From Bacteriovoracaceae bacterium (GTDB lineage: Bacteria > Bdellovibrionota > UBA1018): a DNA stretch of 64,000 nt. Position numbers and translations under genes: made by a program. Positions 54,335-64,000 of the stretch are shown here, in pieces (position 1 is the first letter of the stretch; each line of letters begins with the position of its first letter). The stretch is taken from the NCBI GenBank assembly GCA_947447665.1, contig CANFJX010000005.1, forward strand, positions 62,001-126,000. Direction: 5' to 3'. The notes under the pieces were generated by a model. That model worked only from the letters and a program-made list of their open reading frames with translations. It searched no databases and was not told the origin of the DNA.

Positions 54335-55739
54335 GAGCCGGAACCTCCTTCAATGGGACTGGACCGTGCGAACCATCCCCTTCTTCTAAATTCATAACAC
54401 CTTTGACTTCGGCCATCGCGATGACTGGGAGCACTCGGCAAAACAGCAGGAACCAGATGAAAAACCAGCCAAAGCTTCCCAAAGTAATTCCCCAATCGTA
54501 CCAGGTGGGTACGTAATACTTCCAGTTGGAAGGTACGAAGTCTCGGTGGAGTGAGGTGACAACAATCACAAATCGCTCAAACCACATCCCGATATTCACA
54601 AAAAGTGAAACGACGAACATGACTGGAATACTTCGCCGCGCCTTTCTCAGCCAAAAGACCTGAGGAATAAAGACATTACAGCTCACCATAATCCAGTAGG
54701 CCCACCAATAGGGACCAAACGCTCGGTTGATAAACGCGAACCTTTCAAACGGATTGCCGCTGTACCAGGCGATAAAAAACTCGCAGGAATACGCGTAACC
54801 CACGATCATCCCCGTGGCCATGATGATCTTATTCATCTTTTCCAGGTGGTTCAGGGTGATGTAGTCTTTCAAGTTGAAGACTTCGCGAGCAATCACAAGA
54901 AGAGTAACTACCATGGCGAAACCCGAGAAAATCGCACCAGCAACAAAGTACGGCGGGAAGATCGTCGTGTGCCACCCAGGAAGGTTAGAAGTTGCAAAGT
55001 CAAAAGACACCACGCTATGCACCGAAAGAACCAGCGGAGTCGAGAGACCTGCCAGAATCATATAGGTGGTTTCGTAGTGGCTCCAATTCTTATTGGACCC
55101 TCTCCATCCAACGGAGAGCAAAGTATAAATGATCTTTCGAATCGGATTCTTTGCGCGGTCCCGGATCGACGCCAAGTCAGGGATCAAGCCCACAAACCAA
55201 AAGGTGAGAGAAATCGTAAAATAGGTTCCGACTGCAAACACGTCCCACAACAGCGGAGAACGGAAGTTCACCCAAAGGTGGCGCTGATTGGGATAAGGAA
55301 GAAGCCAGATGGCAGCATACCAAGGGCGCCCTGTATGAATGACTGGAAACAAAAGGGCTGTCATCACAGCAAAAATCGTCATGGCTTCAGCAGAACGATT
55401 GATCGCTGTGCGCCACTTTTGCCGGAATAGAAAAAGAACAGCTGAAATCAACGTTCCTGCATGGCCGATCCCGACCCAGAAAACGAAGTTAACAATAAAA
55501 ATCCCCCAGCCGTTCGGCTGATTGAGACCTAACACTCCTAGGCCGTTCATAAACATGTCGGCTGCGAGGGCTGCACCCAACCCGAAAGCCGCAATGGCAA
55601 TCGAAAAGCAGGCCCACCAGGTCTTTGCTGGGAATCTCTCCAAGGGCGCGGAGATGTCATTATTGACATCTGAAAAACTTTTGCCCCCAGTTACTAGAAC
55701 TTCAGACTTGAAGGTTGTCACTTCAGTAGAGGTACTCAT
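54327..55739 (-). CDS. actC: Alternative complex III subunit ActC (NrfD-like)
   Basis: 470 aa polytopic membrane subunit of the NrfD/PsrC family, about ten helices ([20 protein letters not shown]). Contains the quinol-binding core and is proposed to couple proton translocation. Lies 18 nt after actB. Confidence 0.92.
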   Translation of the reverse strand: MSTSTEVTTFKSEVLVTGGKSFSDVNNDISAPLERFPAKTWWACFSIAIAAFGLGAALAADMFMNGLGVLGLNQPNGWGIFIVNFVFWVGIGHAGTLISAVLFLFRQKWRTAINRSAEAMTIFAVMTALLFPVIHTGRPWYAAIWLLPYPNQRHLWVNFRSPLLWDVFAVGTYFTISLTFWFVGLIPDLASIRDRAKNPIRKIIYTLLSVGWRGSNKNWSHYETTYMILAGLSTPLVLSVHSVVSFDFATSNLPGWHTTIFPPYFVAGAIFSGFAMVVTLLVIAREVFNLKDYITLNHLEKMNKIIMATGMIVGYAYSCEFFIAWYSGNPFERFAFINRAFGPYWWAYWIMVSCNVFIPQVFWLRKARRSIPVMFVVSLFVNIGMWFERFVIVVTSLHRDFVPSNWKYYVPTWYDWGITLGSFGWFFIWFLLFCRVLPVIAMAEVKGVMNLEEGDGSHGPVPLKEVPAHG

Positions 55740-55756
55740 GAGTCTATTTACCTTTC

Positions 55757-58700
55757 CTATTCAGCATGTCCAGAGCCATGCCCAGAATGAGCCGACTCAG
55801 CCTGGTTCCGAACCTTGGTCATGTAAGAAACGGCTGGCAGAGTATTAAGAACTTCCAGAACACGGAATGCCTGAGGGCTTTCTTTCATCTTTGAAACTCG
55901 ACTTTCAGGATCATTCAAATTTCCAAAAACAATTGCATCTGCTGGGCACGTCTGCTGACAGGCGGTCTTCAACATTCCATCCTTCACACGATCTCCAACG
56001 TCCTTTGCTTGATCCTTGGCATCTCGAATTCGCTGAACGCAGAATGTGCACTTCTCCATAATCCCGCGAGTTCTGACCGTCACGTCAGGGTTCCAGACTA
56101 AGTTAGCAGTCCCCTCATAGGCCTTCCAATGATCAAAGAAATTAAATCTTCGAACTTTGTAAGGGCAATTATTTTGACAGTATCGGGTCCCTACGCAGCG
56201 ATTGTAGACCTGAACATTCAGTCCTTCGTCATCATGAACGGTCGCGAGCACAGGACAAACGGTTTCACAGGGGGCATTTTCACAGTGCTGACAAAGCATT
56301 GGCTGGAAAATGACATTGGGGTTATCAACCGAACCAGAGTAATAACGATCAATCTTGATCCAGTGCATTTGGCGACTCACCCGCACCTGATCTCGACCAA
56401 CTACGGGAATATTATTCTCAGCCTGGCAAGCAATCATACAAGCACTGCACCCAGTGCAGCTCGTCAGATCGATGGCCATTCCCCAACGATAGCCTTTGTA
56501 CTCATGTTTCGACCACATCGAGGGAACAGTCTCCAAGCGGAGATGTGGATCGGTATGGGCGGCATGAGCGGGATTTTTTCTGTACTCTGCCAAAGTGATA
56601 TCATTAATGATTGGGCGATTTTCCGTGGCGGTGTGCCACTGAGTCAGCGCCAGTTTATAGAATTTTCCTGTTTTCCTAAGATTAACCTTTTGACCGGCAA
56701 AAACCAGAGAGGGCACAGCCCCCTTGGCGCCTGATGCCATTTGAACTAGAGGAAACACATCGACTCCAGTGTGATCTCCGACTCTACCCACGGCCGTTCG
56801 ACCATATCCTACTGCGACACTTACCAACTGAGGATGAAGGCCGGGTTGAATATGAACAGGAAGTTGAACCGTACGATCATCTGAGATCATTTCGACCACG
56901 TCGTCATCGTTGAAGTCCAATTTTTTGGCCAAAGCAGGACTCAGATTAAGGTAGTTGTCCCAAGTCACTGACGAAATGGAGTCAGGCAACTCCTGAAGCC
57001 AAGCGTTATTTGCATTTCTTCCATCGTAGAGCGAAGTTTTTGCATAAAGCGCCAAATAAAGAGAATCCGCACTCAGCGCACTGTACTTAGGCACCCCGCC
57101 AAGCGAGGCAGTCCTAAAAGCCCGGGGCGACATCTTGTTACCGGAAATCCCTTTTGCAGCAAAAACATCGACGACACCCGCACGCAGTGTACCATTCCAG
57201 AACTGATCAAACGAACCCGAAGCACCGACCTGCTGATAGACGGTTTCTTTCCAATTATTTTGAAGGTAGTCGTGCCAATCCAAAGCCTTAGAAGCAAGGC
57301 CACTCACCGCTAGGCCAGCTTTTCTCCAAACGAGGAACGAATCCTGAAACGCACGACTTGAGTGGATCGGAGCCAAGGTCGGCTGCTGAAGACTATAGAT
57401 GGCCTGGTTCGGATGAGCATCCCCCCAGTTTTCAAGAAAATGATGATCTGGAAGGACGTAATCAGCAAGTGCGGCCGTTTCATCTTCATGCTCAGAAACG
57501 ACGATGACGAGCGGAACTCGTTTAAAGCCATCCGTCAAACCTAACAAGCCCTTAGGGGCGGCATAGACCGGATTAGAGCGGTAGACAATCAGTGCATCGA
57601 CCTTGCCAGCCTTCATCTCCTCGGCCAGCCGACTTAAGGCGGCAAAACTGCTCCGCTGGTAAGAGTAATTCATGCTCCCGTCGACGGTTTTACCTTCATT
57701 TTCAAGGGCAGAATTGAGGAGATTGGCCGCTACTTGCAAGCTCACTCCAACTGCAGTCTTAGTCTGAACACTCCCCGCAACGACGATGCTCTTGCCCTGA
57801 TTTTCCCAAAGCTCGGAGGCAACTTTTCGAATACTCTCGGCACCACCGGAAAGCCCCAGCTCGCTGGCAACCACCTCTGGAGAGTAACTTTGAAGCGCGG
57901 CCAAAACAGTAGCATCCTGGGCAAACCGTGACCGCTTCTGCTTCACAATTAAATCATGGGCAATGGCCATGGCCACTTTCAGCTCATCCCCTGGACGAAC
58001 TGGATATCTCTGATCAGCATTCGCGCCGGTCAAGGTCATCATCGATTCAAAACAAACCAATTTTCCCAATTGGGCTTGAGCTGGATTTTGACCTGCAAGC
58101 TTTCGTCGCTCCGACCACATCTTGGTAGCCTCAAGCGGCGAGGTACCGTTACCTAGAAAATCTGAACCGAGCGACAGAACATATTGAGCTTCATCAAAGC
58201 GATAACGAGGGACGACGGAGTTACCGTAAGACAAGGACTGAGCAGCAGGAATCTCTTCCAGCGCCAAAGGCTCGAACTCAATGTGCTCTCCGCCTGAAAA
58301 AGCACTCAGAAATTCTTTGATCAAGCGGCGAGTCGACTCACCCTGAATTTCACCGGATAGAACTTTGACCCGTCCGCCTTGGCCGGCAATTTTTTTAAGC
58401 TGCGCCTGAATTGAGGCATCCACAGCATTCCAATCAACATCCTTACGCGTCCCATCAAGTCGATTTCGAGATACTGGGCTTTTCAAACGATCTGGATCGT
58501 AAAGCCCCAAAACCGATGCCTGACCACGACTACAGAGGGAACCGCGGTTAACAGGATGATCTGGATTTCCTTCCAGCTTAATGGGTCGACCTTCGCGATT
58601 TTTAACTAAAACACCGCAGGCTTGAGCACATTCTTGGCAAGTCGAAGCATACCAGTTAGGCACACCAGGGGTAATTTCTTCGGGCTTCACCACATAGGGG

Positions 58701-59020
58701 ATAATTTTGTGAACTGGACGACGAGCGCAAGCAAAGCTCGCCATCGCCATGCTAGCCCCCATGATGGTCAAAAAGTCGCGTCGAGCTACTCCGCCTTGAG
58801 CGCTCCGGTCGAGCTGATCAATGAACTCGACTGGCTTCTCATAAAACTCCTGAGAACGCTTTTCCTGAACTTGAGGATCCTTCCAATAGCTTCCCTGAAG
58901 CTCTTCAGGTCCAATCCAGTGTCGCGGCGGAACAAAATCAACGTCCGACTGAGAGGACGTGTTTGCGAGCTGAGTCGCATGAGGTGCTGTCTTACCAAGT
59001 TCTTCGTGCTGATTATCCAT
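55757..59020 (-). CDS. actB: Alternative complex III subunit ActB (molybdopterin-like + Fe-S)
   Basis: Large subunit with a twin-arginine-type signal ([12 protein letters not shown]), an N-terminal molybdopterin oxidoreductase-like part that in ACIII has lost its cofactor, and a C-terminal ferredoxin-like part with Cys motifs [36 protein letters not shown] and [11 protein letters not shown]...CQQTCP for the Fe-S clusters. About 1087 aa from ATG 59020, preferred because GAAGAGAG lies before it. Confidence 0.93.
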   Translation of the reverse strand: MDNQHEELGKTAPHATQLANTSSQSDVDFVPPRHWIGPEELQGSYWKDPQVQEKRSQEFYEKPVEFIDQLDRSAQGGVARRDFLTIMGASMAMASFACARRPVHKIIPYVVKPEEITPGVPNWYASTCQECAQACGVLVKNREGRPIKLEGNPDHPVNRGSLCSRGQASVLGLYDPDRLKSPVSRNRLDGTRKDVDWNAVDASIQAQLKKIAGQGGRVKVLSGEIQGESTRRLIKEFLSAFSGGEHIEFEPLALEEIPAAQSLSYGNSVVPRYRFDEAQYVLSLGSDFLGNGTSPLEATKMWSERRKLAGQNPAQAQLGKLVCFESMMTLTGANADQRYPVRPGDELKVAMAIAHDLIVKQKRSRFAQDATVLAALQSYSPEVVASELGLSGGAESIRKVASELWENQGKSIVVAGSVQTKTAVGVSLQVAANLLNSALENEGKTVDGSMNYSYQRSSFAALSRLAEEMKAGKVDALIVYRSNPVYAAPKGLLGLTDGFKRVPLVIVVSEHEDETAALADYVLPDHHFLENWGDAHPNQAIYSLQQPTLAPIHSSRAFQDSFLVWRKAGLAVSGLASKALDWHDYLQNNWKETVYQQVGASGSFDQFWNGTLRAGVVDVFAAKGISGNKMSPRAFRTASLGGVPKYSALSADSLYLALYAKTSLYDGRNANNAWLQELPDSISSVTWDNYLNLSPALAKKLDFNDDDVVEMISDDRTVQLPVHIQPGLHPQLVSVAVGYGRTAVGRVGDHTGVDVFPLVQMASGAKGAVPSLVFAGQKVNLRKTGKFYKLALTQWHTATENRPIINDITLAEYRKNPAHAAHTDPHLRLETVPSMWSKHEYKGYRWGMAIDLTSCTGCSACMIACQAENNIPVVGRDQVRVSRQMHWIKIDRYYSGSVDNPNVIFQPMLCQHCENAPCETVCPVLATVHDDEGLNVQVYNRCVGTRYCQNNCPYKVRRFNFFDHWKAYEGTANLVWNPDVTVRTRGIMEKCTFCVQRIRDAKDQAKDVGDRVKDGMLKTACQQTCPADAIVFGNLNDPESRVSKMKESPQAFRVLEVLNTLPAVSYMTKVRNQAESAHSGHGSGHAE

Positions 59021-59082
59021 AGTATCTCTCTTCAACTTCAAAAGTTCTTAACACTCGACCACTGCTCGGCAGCTTGGCCCGA

Positions 59083-59673
59083 CTAGTTGTGACAGGTATT
59101 ACAATTCACAGGAGCCACTGGGCCCTTTGGATTCTTCATGTTCGGATGATATTTTGCCAAAACCTCAGGAGGAGTTGTTTGGCCACGATGACACTCCATA
59201 CACCAGCCCATCGTCAGGGGCGCTTTCTGCTCCACTCGTTCCATCTTGGCAACTTCACCATGACAAACTTCGCAGGAAACTCCCGCCGCCACGTGGCGCT
59301 TATGAGTGAAATAGGCGTGATCGGGGAGCTCGTGAACGCGAATCCACTCAATGGGTTTGCCTTCTGCAAAGGCCTTTTGAATTTGCTGAATGTACGGACT
59401 GTCGGTCTTTACCACGGTATGACAGTTCAAACACACGTTCAAAGACGGAATCGTTGCGTGTCGAGACTTGTCAGCATTCGAGTGACAGTAGAGGCACTGG
59501 ATTTTGTTATCACCCGCGTGAAGCTTGTGACTGAATGGAATAGGTTGCTCAGGAGCGTAGCCTTGATTGGAAGCGGTGGGAAAAACCCAAAGCACTCCTC
59601 CAATGGCAAAAAACCCTACCAGCAAGGATAGCGCAACACCCAGCTTCTTTTGAGTCCCAGAGATGCGAACCAT
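59083..59673 (-). CDS. actA: Alternative complex III subunit ActA, pentaheme cytochrome c
   Basis: An N-terminal membrane helix (LGVALSLLVGFFAIGGVLWV) followed by five CxxCH sites: CLYCH, CLNCH, CEVCH, CMECH and CNTCH, matching the pentaheme ActA. The 196-aa length is typical. AGGTAAATC precedes the ATG. First gene of actABCDEF. Confidence 0.94.
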   Translation of the reverse strand: MVRISGTQKKLGVALSLLVGFFAIGGVLWVFPTASNQGYAPEQPIPFSHKLHAGDNKIQCLYCHSNADKSRHATIPSLNVCLNCHTVVKTDSPYIQQIQKAFAEGKPIEWIRVHELPDHAYFTHKRHVAAGVSCEVCHGEVAKMERVEQKAPLTMGWCMECHRGQTTPPEVLAKYHPNMKNPKGPVAPVNCNTCHN

Positions 59674-59744
59674 GATTTACCTACTTACAATGTTTTTACT
59701 TTCTCCATCAGTATCCCTGATGCGACAAAGTTTCTAGTATCTTG

Positions 59745-59756
59745 TTCAGTACTGAA
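59745..59756. promoter_or_regulatory. 12-bp perfect palindrome upstream of the act operon
   Basis: TTCAGTACTGAA sits about 70 bases upstream of actA in the 211-base gap to the divergent cystathionine beta-synthase gene. It could be an operator. It is not an FNR or Fur box by eye. I see no gene in the rest of this gap. Confidence 0.35.
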
Positions 59757-59884
59757 ATTTTTTGATAGCTCACGCCAACCCTTTTGGCAAGATTAACCTA
59801 GTGCTTGCACCCACTTAAAATTGCATTGGCACGAAAATAATCATCTACTCTTCTTCAAGTAATTGGACTATTCATAAAGTTAAG

Positions 59885-61276
59885 ATGATTTGTGAAAATA
59901 TACTCCAAGCTATCGGAAATACACCCATTGTTCGCGTGAACCAAGTTGCTCAAAGAGCGGAAGCGAATTTCTTTGCGAAGACAGAATTCATGAATCCCGG
60001 GGGCTCGATCAAAGATCGAATCGGGTGGTATCTCATCGAAGATGCTGAGCGGAGACAACTCCTACACCCAGGTGGCACCATCGTCGAAAGCACAAGCGGG
60101 AACACTGGGGTTGGAATTGCCATTGCCGCTGCCATTAAGGGCTACAAGTGCGTTTTTGTCTTACCCGACAAAATGTCTACAGAAAAAATTAGAACCCTAA
60201 GGGCCTTTGGGGCGAGGGTAGTAGTTACACCCACCGCTGTCGAGCCTGATGATCCAAGAAGCTACTACCAGGTATCCCGAAGAATCGCTCGCGAAACCCC
60301 CAACGCAATTTACCTCAACCAATATGACAATCTCGCCAACCGAGAAGCGCACTATCGCTTTACTGGCCCAGAAATCCTCCGCCAAATGCCAGAGATCGAC
60401 GTTTTTGTCGCGGGGATCGGAACCGGCGGAACGATCTGCGGAGTTGGAAAATACCTAAAAGAACACAAGCCTTCTTGCAAAGTCATCGCAGTCGACCCCG
60501 TGGGATCGATCGTTTATGACTATTTCAAGACAGGTACGCTCAAAACCGCTCCTAAAACCTACAAAATCGAGGGGATTGGCGAAGACTTCATTCCTAAGAA
60601 TTATGACTTCTCAGTGATCGACGACATGATTCAAGTCGAAGACCAGGAGTCATTCCTGATGACTCGAGAGCTTCTCACCCGCGAAGGACTTTATTGTGGA
60701 ATTTCCTGCGGTGCAGCAATGGCAGGCGCGCTGAAATGGATCCGAAATCAAGGTAACCAGTACCAAGGAAAAAATGTTTTGGTTATTCTCCCTGACAGCG
60801 GCACCCGCTACCTATCTAAAGTCTTCAACGATGACTGGATGAGGGAGGCTGGGTTTCTTGAAAAACCTTCTCTCGGCACCGTGGCGGACCTCCTGCGCTT
60901 GACTAGAACCACTCAAGAGCCTGTCTTCATGGCCAAACAAACTGAGAAGGTTTCTGAAATCATTGAGCGAATGCGCGAGAAAAACATTAGCCAACTTCCC
61001 GTGGTGGATCATGCCGGATGGATTAAGGGACTCATCTCTGAGGGCTCACTCCTGAGCGCTATTTACGAGGGCCGCACTCAACCTCAGCAATCCATTGAAG
61101 ACCTAGTAGACCCTTCTGTCGAGTTCGTCACACTAGAGGACCCAATCGAGAAAGTTTCGCATCTGGTCACAGCAGGAAAAACCCCCTTAGTCAGTGACCC
61201 CAACAAGGCCGGCAACCTGCTCTCCATCATCACTAAAATTGATCTTCTCACCTACTTAGGTCATCGAGGAAACTAA
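59885..61276 (+). CDS. Cystathionine beta-synthase
   Basis: PLP enzyme joining homocysteine and serine to cystathionine. The N-terminal PLP domain (NPGGSIKDRIGW with the Schiff-base Lys, ESTSGNTGVG) is followed by a pair of CBS domains in the last 120 residues (SEIIERMREKNISQLPVVD), which regulate activity with nucleotides or SAM. No heme domain as in vertebrates. Cysteine synthase with CBS domains is the alternative. Followed by the gamma-lyase gene one nucleotide later. Confidence 0.93.
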   Translation: MICENILQAIGNTPIVRVNQVAQRAEANFFAKTEFMNPGGSIKDRIGWYLIEDAERRQLLHPGGTIVESTSGNTGVGIAIAAAIKGYKCVFVLPDKMSTEKIRTLRAFGARVVVTPTAVEPDDPRSYYQVSRRIARETPNAIYLNQYDNLANREAHYRFTGPEILRQMPEIDVFVAGIGTGGTICGVGKYLKEHKPSCKVIAVDPVGSIVYDYFKTGTLKTAPKTYKIEGIGEDFIPKNYDFSVIDDMIQVEDQESFLMTRELLTREGLYCGISCGAAMAGALKWIRNQGNQYQGKNVLVILPDSGTRYLSKVFNDDWMREAGFLEKPSLGTVADLLRLTRTTQEPVFMAKQTEKVSEIIERMREKNISQLPVVDHAGWIKGLISEGSLLSAIYEGRTQPQQSIEDLVDPSVEFVTLEDPIEKVSHLVTAGKTPLVSDPNKAGNLLSIITKIDLLTYLGHRGN

Positions 61277-61277
61277 A

Positions 61278-62447
61278 ATGAACCCATCTAATCCTCTCTC
61301 GAACTCTGGTTTTGGAACTCTTGCGATTCACGCTGGTCAACCCCCCGAAGCGATCACCGGCGCAGTGATGACTCCCATTTTCCAAACAAGTACCTACGTG
61401 CAAGAATCTCCAGGAAAGCATCGCGGCTACGAATACTCCCGCACGGATAACCCAACCCGAACCGCTTACCAGGCCTGCGTCGCTGCTCTCGAGGGAGCTA
61501 GGCATGCCCTTGCCTTCTCTTCGGGATTGGCTACGACGGATGCTATTTTGCACACTCTGCGATCGGGCGATCACGTTTTATCTTGCGACGACGTCTACGG
61601 AGGGACTTTTAGAATTTTTGATAAAGTTTTCAAAAAAATGGGAATCGAGTTCAGCTTCGTAGATCTCTCAGACCTCAAACAAGCTGAGGCATCCTTTCGC
61701 CCCAACACAAAACTCCTCTGGATGGAAACCCCAACCAACCCCATGCTCAAGATCCTCGACGTCCAGGCCCTCTCCAGTCTGGCAAAAAAGCGAGGGGTTC
61801 TCACAGTCGTGGACAACACCTTCATGAGCTCGTACTTCCAAAAGCCACTCCAACTCGGAGCTGACCTAGTGGTTCATAGCGTCACCAAATACATGAACGG
61901 TCACAGTGACGTCGTGGGCGGCGTACTCGCCACCAACCATACTGAGCTCTATACAGAACTGAAATTCTTACAAAATGCAGTAGGTGCTGTTCCCGCCCCC
62001 ATGGATTGCTTTCTGGTCATGAGAGGACTAAAAACTTTGCATGTCAGAATGGAACGCCACGAGAAGAACGCGATGGAGATCGCGAGATATTTGGAAGCCC
62101 ATCCCAAAGTGGAGCGAGTCATCTACCCAGGGCTCGAATCCCACCCTCAATATCAGCTCGCACGTAAGCAAATGTCTGGCTTTGGAGGGATGATTACTTT
62201 CTTTCTCAAGGGAGATTTGGCAACCGCTCGTAATTTCCTGGAAAAAGTACAACTCTTTGCCCTTGCCGAGAGCCTCGGCGGAGTTGAATCCCTCATTGAG
62301 CACCCAGCAATTATGACCCACGCCAGCATCCCGGCTGAAACTCGAAAGCTCCTCGGTATCCATGACAACCTCATTCGAGTGAGCACGGGAATCGAAGACG
62401 TCGCAGACTTGAAAGCCGATCTAGAGCAAGCCTTACGAGAAGCTTGA
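61278..62447 (+). CDS. Cystathionine gamma-lyase/synthase
   Basis: Cys/Met metabolism PLP-dependent enzyme (389 aa) with the PLP-Lys segment HSVTKYMNGHSDVVGG, the N-terminal GYEYSRTDNPTR and FSSGLATTDAIL. The reaction (gamma-lyase or gamma-synthase) is not decided by motifs. Next to cystathionine beta-synthase a reverse-transsulfuration gamma-lyase is more likely. GAGG lies 8 nt upstream of the ATG. Likely one transcription unit. Confidence 0.93.
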   Translation: MNPSNPLSNSGFGTLAIHAGQPPEAITGAVMTPIFQTSTYVQESPGKHRGYEYSRTDNPTRTAYQACVAALEGARHALAFSSGLATTDAILHTLRSGDHVLSCDDVYGGTFRIFDKVFKKMGIEFSFVDLSDLKQAEASFRPNTKLLWMETPTNPMLKILDVQALSSLAKKRGVLTVVDNTFMSSYFQKPLQLGADLVVHSVTKYMNGHSDVVGGVLATNHTELYTELKFLQNAVGAVPAPMDCFLVMRGLKTLHVRMERHEKNAMEIARYLEAHPKVERVIYPGLESHPQYQLARKQMSGFGGMITFFLKGDLATARNFLEKVQLFALAESLGGVESLIEHPAIMTHASIPAETRKLLGIHDNLIRVSTGIEDVADLKADLEQALREA

Positions 62448-62453
62448 AATAGA

Positions 62454-62539
62454 GATTGAGTGACGGAGCCGCATGACGTCGTACTAAACTCATGCCAATT
62501 GTGCAGCTCATTGGCGAGCAGGACACCCTTCACTCAATC
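62454..62539. repeat. Nested inverted-repeat structure between convergent genes
   Basis: GATTGAGTGA and TCACTCAATC pair perfectly (10 bp) over 66 nt. Inside lies a second stem, GCCAAT and ATTGGC, extendable with CTC/GAG past a bulge. It fills the 112-nt gap between the cystathionine gene and the JmjC gene. No T-run. A structured RNA or bidirectional terminator is possible. Confidence 0.5.
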
Positions 62540-62559
62540 ACAAACCATGACTTAATCAA

Positions 62560-63549
62560 CTAACTGCCAGTTCCGGCAGTTCGAGGAAGCAGATCGTCAC
62601 TCTTATTGCGAATGCGCCTCTGCCAAGCATCAATGAGTTCGATGGCCCGATTCACCTGATCGCACCCGTACTCAGTGAGTGTCTGATTAGTTTTTTCTCT
62701 CACTAAAGCCACCAGGTCGAAATCGTGACGGAGCGCATGGGACTTCTCATTAAGACCCGTTTCGACGGATGCCAGGGCTTGGAACTCATTCAAAATATTT
62801 CCTCCTATCCCAAAAGAGTCCTCCGCGGTGAGCACTTGATGAATCCAGCCCGGCGGCACAAAAATCAAATCACCCTTCTTGGCTACTGCAGTCACCTGCT
62901 CCGCCTCCGCACAATTTAAAAACGGATACCTGGATCGATCAGACGTTCTCGGGTTATAAAAATCTTTATAGAAGGAATCCCAGACGAGTGGCCTACAAGT
63001 TGGAGGATAAATCACCCAGTGCTTTTCACCAAAAACCAAATACATCCAAGCTTGCTCTCCACTTCCATCTTCATGAAAAGGGGTAAAACTCCCTTTTCCT
63101 GAAAGGGTGAGATTGAGGCCATAGCTATCGGCCAGCCAGTTTTGATTTAAGAAAGGTGGAACTGCAAATTTTCCAGCGAAAGGTGACTCTGACACCTCAT
63201 GATCGAAAACATAATACTGGGAAGCGCCGTTCTTTAAATCTGCAAAAAAAACCTCGCCCGGAATTCGTTCCCGAATTCTGCCCAAAGCGTCGTTTTTCCG
63301 ATTGTATCCGTAAAGTGAATTGTTTTTAAAGTATTCTTCAACTTGATCTAAGGATAAGTTTTGAATCGTTGGATCCTCGGCAAAGGTGTCGCTTACGATC
63401 ACAGGCGCACTTGCGAATTCACGATAGAACTTCTCCATACTTCCCTCAAAATCAGAGACTGAAATCCTCCGAATCTCTCCAGCAAACGCAGAGGGAACCA
63501 ACCCAAAAACAAGAACAAGAACAAGAACAGGAAAGGAATAGAGTTTCAT
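62560..63549 (-). CDS. Exported JmjC-domain (cupin-like) hydroxylase
   Basis: A clear Sec signal peptide (MKLYSFPVLVLVLVFGLVPSAFAG) leads a JmjC/cupin_8 domain with the Fe-binding HxD (FHEDGSGEQAWMY) and distal His (VPPGWIHQVLT). Fe(II)/2-oxoglutarate-dependent hydroxylation is the family activity. The signal peptide is unusual because 2-oxoglutarate is cytoplasmic. I start at ATG 63549, with AAGGAG 12 nt upstream; the ORF track has 19 more codons. Substrate unknown. Confidence 0.85.
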   Translation of the reverse strand: MKLYSFPVLVLVLVFGLVPSAFAGEIRRISVSDFEGSMEKFYREFASAPVIVSDTFAEDPTIQNLSLDQVEEYFKNNSLYGYNRKNDALGRIRERIPGEVFFADLKNGASQYYVFDHEVSESPFAGKFAVPPFLNQNWLADSYGLNLTLSGKGSFTPFHEDGSGEQAWMYLVFGEKHWVIYPPTCRPLVWDSFYKDFYNPRTSDRSRYPFLNCAEAEQVTAVAKKGDLIFVPPGWIHQVLTAEDSFGIGGNILNEFQALASVETGLNEKSHALRHDFDLVALVREKTNQTLTEYGCDQVNRAIELIDAWQRRIRNKSDDLLPRTAGTGS

Positions 63550-63708
63550 GTGCTGTCGCAGCTCCTTGCAGAATTGGACTCTCATTAAAATTTTAGGAAT
63601 AGTCAAGAATTATTAATAATCTACGACAAGCTCCTACTTCACCTCAAACTAGGAAGGCCGAGAACTGGCAGAAGCAATGCGAACGAGGCAATTTTTGAAA
63701 AAATCCTC

Positions 63709-63733
63709 TAAACCGCGAACACGAGAGGATCCA
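63709..63733. repeat. Small inverted repeat upstream of the JmjC gene
   Basis: ATCCTCT and AGAGGAT form a perfect 7-bp stem over 11 nt in the 230-base gap between the JmjC gene and the next minus-strand gene. It might be a terminator for the latter. No T-run. Confidence 0.3.
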
Positions 63734-63835
63734 CCCACTTACTCAGGGCGATGGACCTTGCGTTTTCGCACCCAATCGTATAGTATGCTTACACAATGCG
63801 TAAATTAAAAGAATTCATTAGACGAATTCTCAAGT

Positions 63836-64000
63836 CTAGCTCTCGTCTCGCTCTGGCTTAACTAGCTCAATCAGTCTTGGGGTACTATTACCTAGAACCT
63901 CTAAAGCAAGAGCAGTGCAATCGCGACTCGGTAAATCGTCCTCACTTATTTTTGATTTAATCTGAAAAGACGACTCGTTTAAAATATCCTCTAGCTGCTT
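63836..64000 (-). CDS. 3' end of a minus-strand gene (partial)
   Basis: An open frame runs in from the window end and stops with TAG at 63836, giving at least 54 residues (starting KQLEDILNESSF, ending VKPERDES). It is too short for the ORF track, which lists only ORFs of 60 aa or more, but has protein-like composition and no early stop. No family recognised from this part. It is followed by a 286-base gap to the JmjC start in which I see no other convincing gene. Confidence 0.55.
   Translation of the reverse strand, partial: KQLEDILNESSFQIKSKISEDDLPSRDCTALALEVLGNSTPRLIELVKPERDES

Noticed and set aside
54846-55430. 194-aa plus-strand ORF
   Set aside because: It runs antisense to actC, a clearly recognised NrfD-like membrane gene. 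The Arg/Lys/His-rich content is what the reverse strand of membrane codons gives.
1-64000. CRISPR array, prophage, transposase or integron
   Set aside because: No regularly spaced direct repeats, no phage structural genes and no transposase or integrase ORF were found on either strand.

Overview
The window is a gene-dense bacterial chromosome segment (about 50% G+C judged by eye, short intergenic gaps, many 1-20 nt overlaps). It has no rRNA, tRNA, CRISPR array or intact mobile element that I can see. The mix of genes suggests a free-living, aerobic, Gram-negative delta-type bacterium, most likely near Bdellovibrionota/Oligoflexia or another former deltaproteobacterial lineage. The mix includes alternative complex III with a caa3 oxidase, a complete-looking TCA operon, paired ArsA-type ATPases with a ferrooxidans-type GshA, LpoB with its usual neighbour, lipoproteins and a TonB-like protein. 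The lineage call is inference from gene content, not from a marker phylogeny.

Layout. 1-2.9 kb: the C-terminal end of a large protein, infC with a Pro/Ser-repeat N-terminal extension, and a lysine-rich coiled-coil protein. 2.9-10.2 kb: a minus-strand metabolic operon mdh-sucC-sucD-ndk-nadE, with icd nearby and convergent with a flavin-reductase-like gene. 10.3-15 kb: a thiamine-type ABC importer (thiB, thiP, thiQ) split by a gene for a secreted Gly/His/Tyr-rich protein. 15-19 kb: nadA-cinA, a small conserved protein, hmgA. 19-22.5 kb: a methyltransferase and a translationally coupled trio (DUF2608-like HAD protein, metallo-beta-lactamase-fold hydrolase, TonB-like protein). 22.5-27.3 kb: a histidine kinase/receiver pair, an exported START-like protein, and two lipoproteins including LpoB. 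27.4-31.7 kb: two ArsA-family ATPases, a TPR protein and glutamate-cysteine ligase. 31.8-43.5 kb: an Old Yellow Enzyme gene divergent from a truncated LysR gene, arginase-family hydrolase, alaS, SDR, a lipoprotein, peroxiredoxin, PAP2 phosphatase, a GH15-family protein that seems to lack both catalytic glutamates, and a glutathione peroxidase.

43.5-59.7 kb is the respiratory core. Alternative complex III (actA-F) and an A2-type caa3 cytochrome oxidase (ctaC, D, E plus a subunit IV-diheme cytochrome c fusion) lie on the minus strand. SCO, heme A synthase and heme O synthase genes and a predicted outer-membrane protein sit between them. Together they would carry electrons from menaquinol through ActA/ActE hemes to CuA and the oxidase.

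59.9-64 kb: cystathionine beta-synthase and a gamma-lyase/synthase (transsulfuration, feeding cysteine to GshA and glutathione), a secreted JmjC-domain protein, and the 3' end of a minus-strand gene that runs off the window and is missing from the ORF track.

No single obvious new defence or mobile system is present. The most unusual items are the GH15 pseudoenzyme, the exported JmjC protein, the Gly/His/Tyr-rich gene inside the thiamine cluster with its 17-bp perfect inverted repeat, the oxidase-subunit/diheme fusion, and several structured intergenic repeats.
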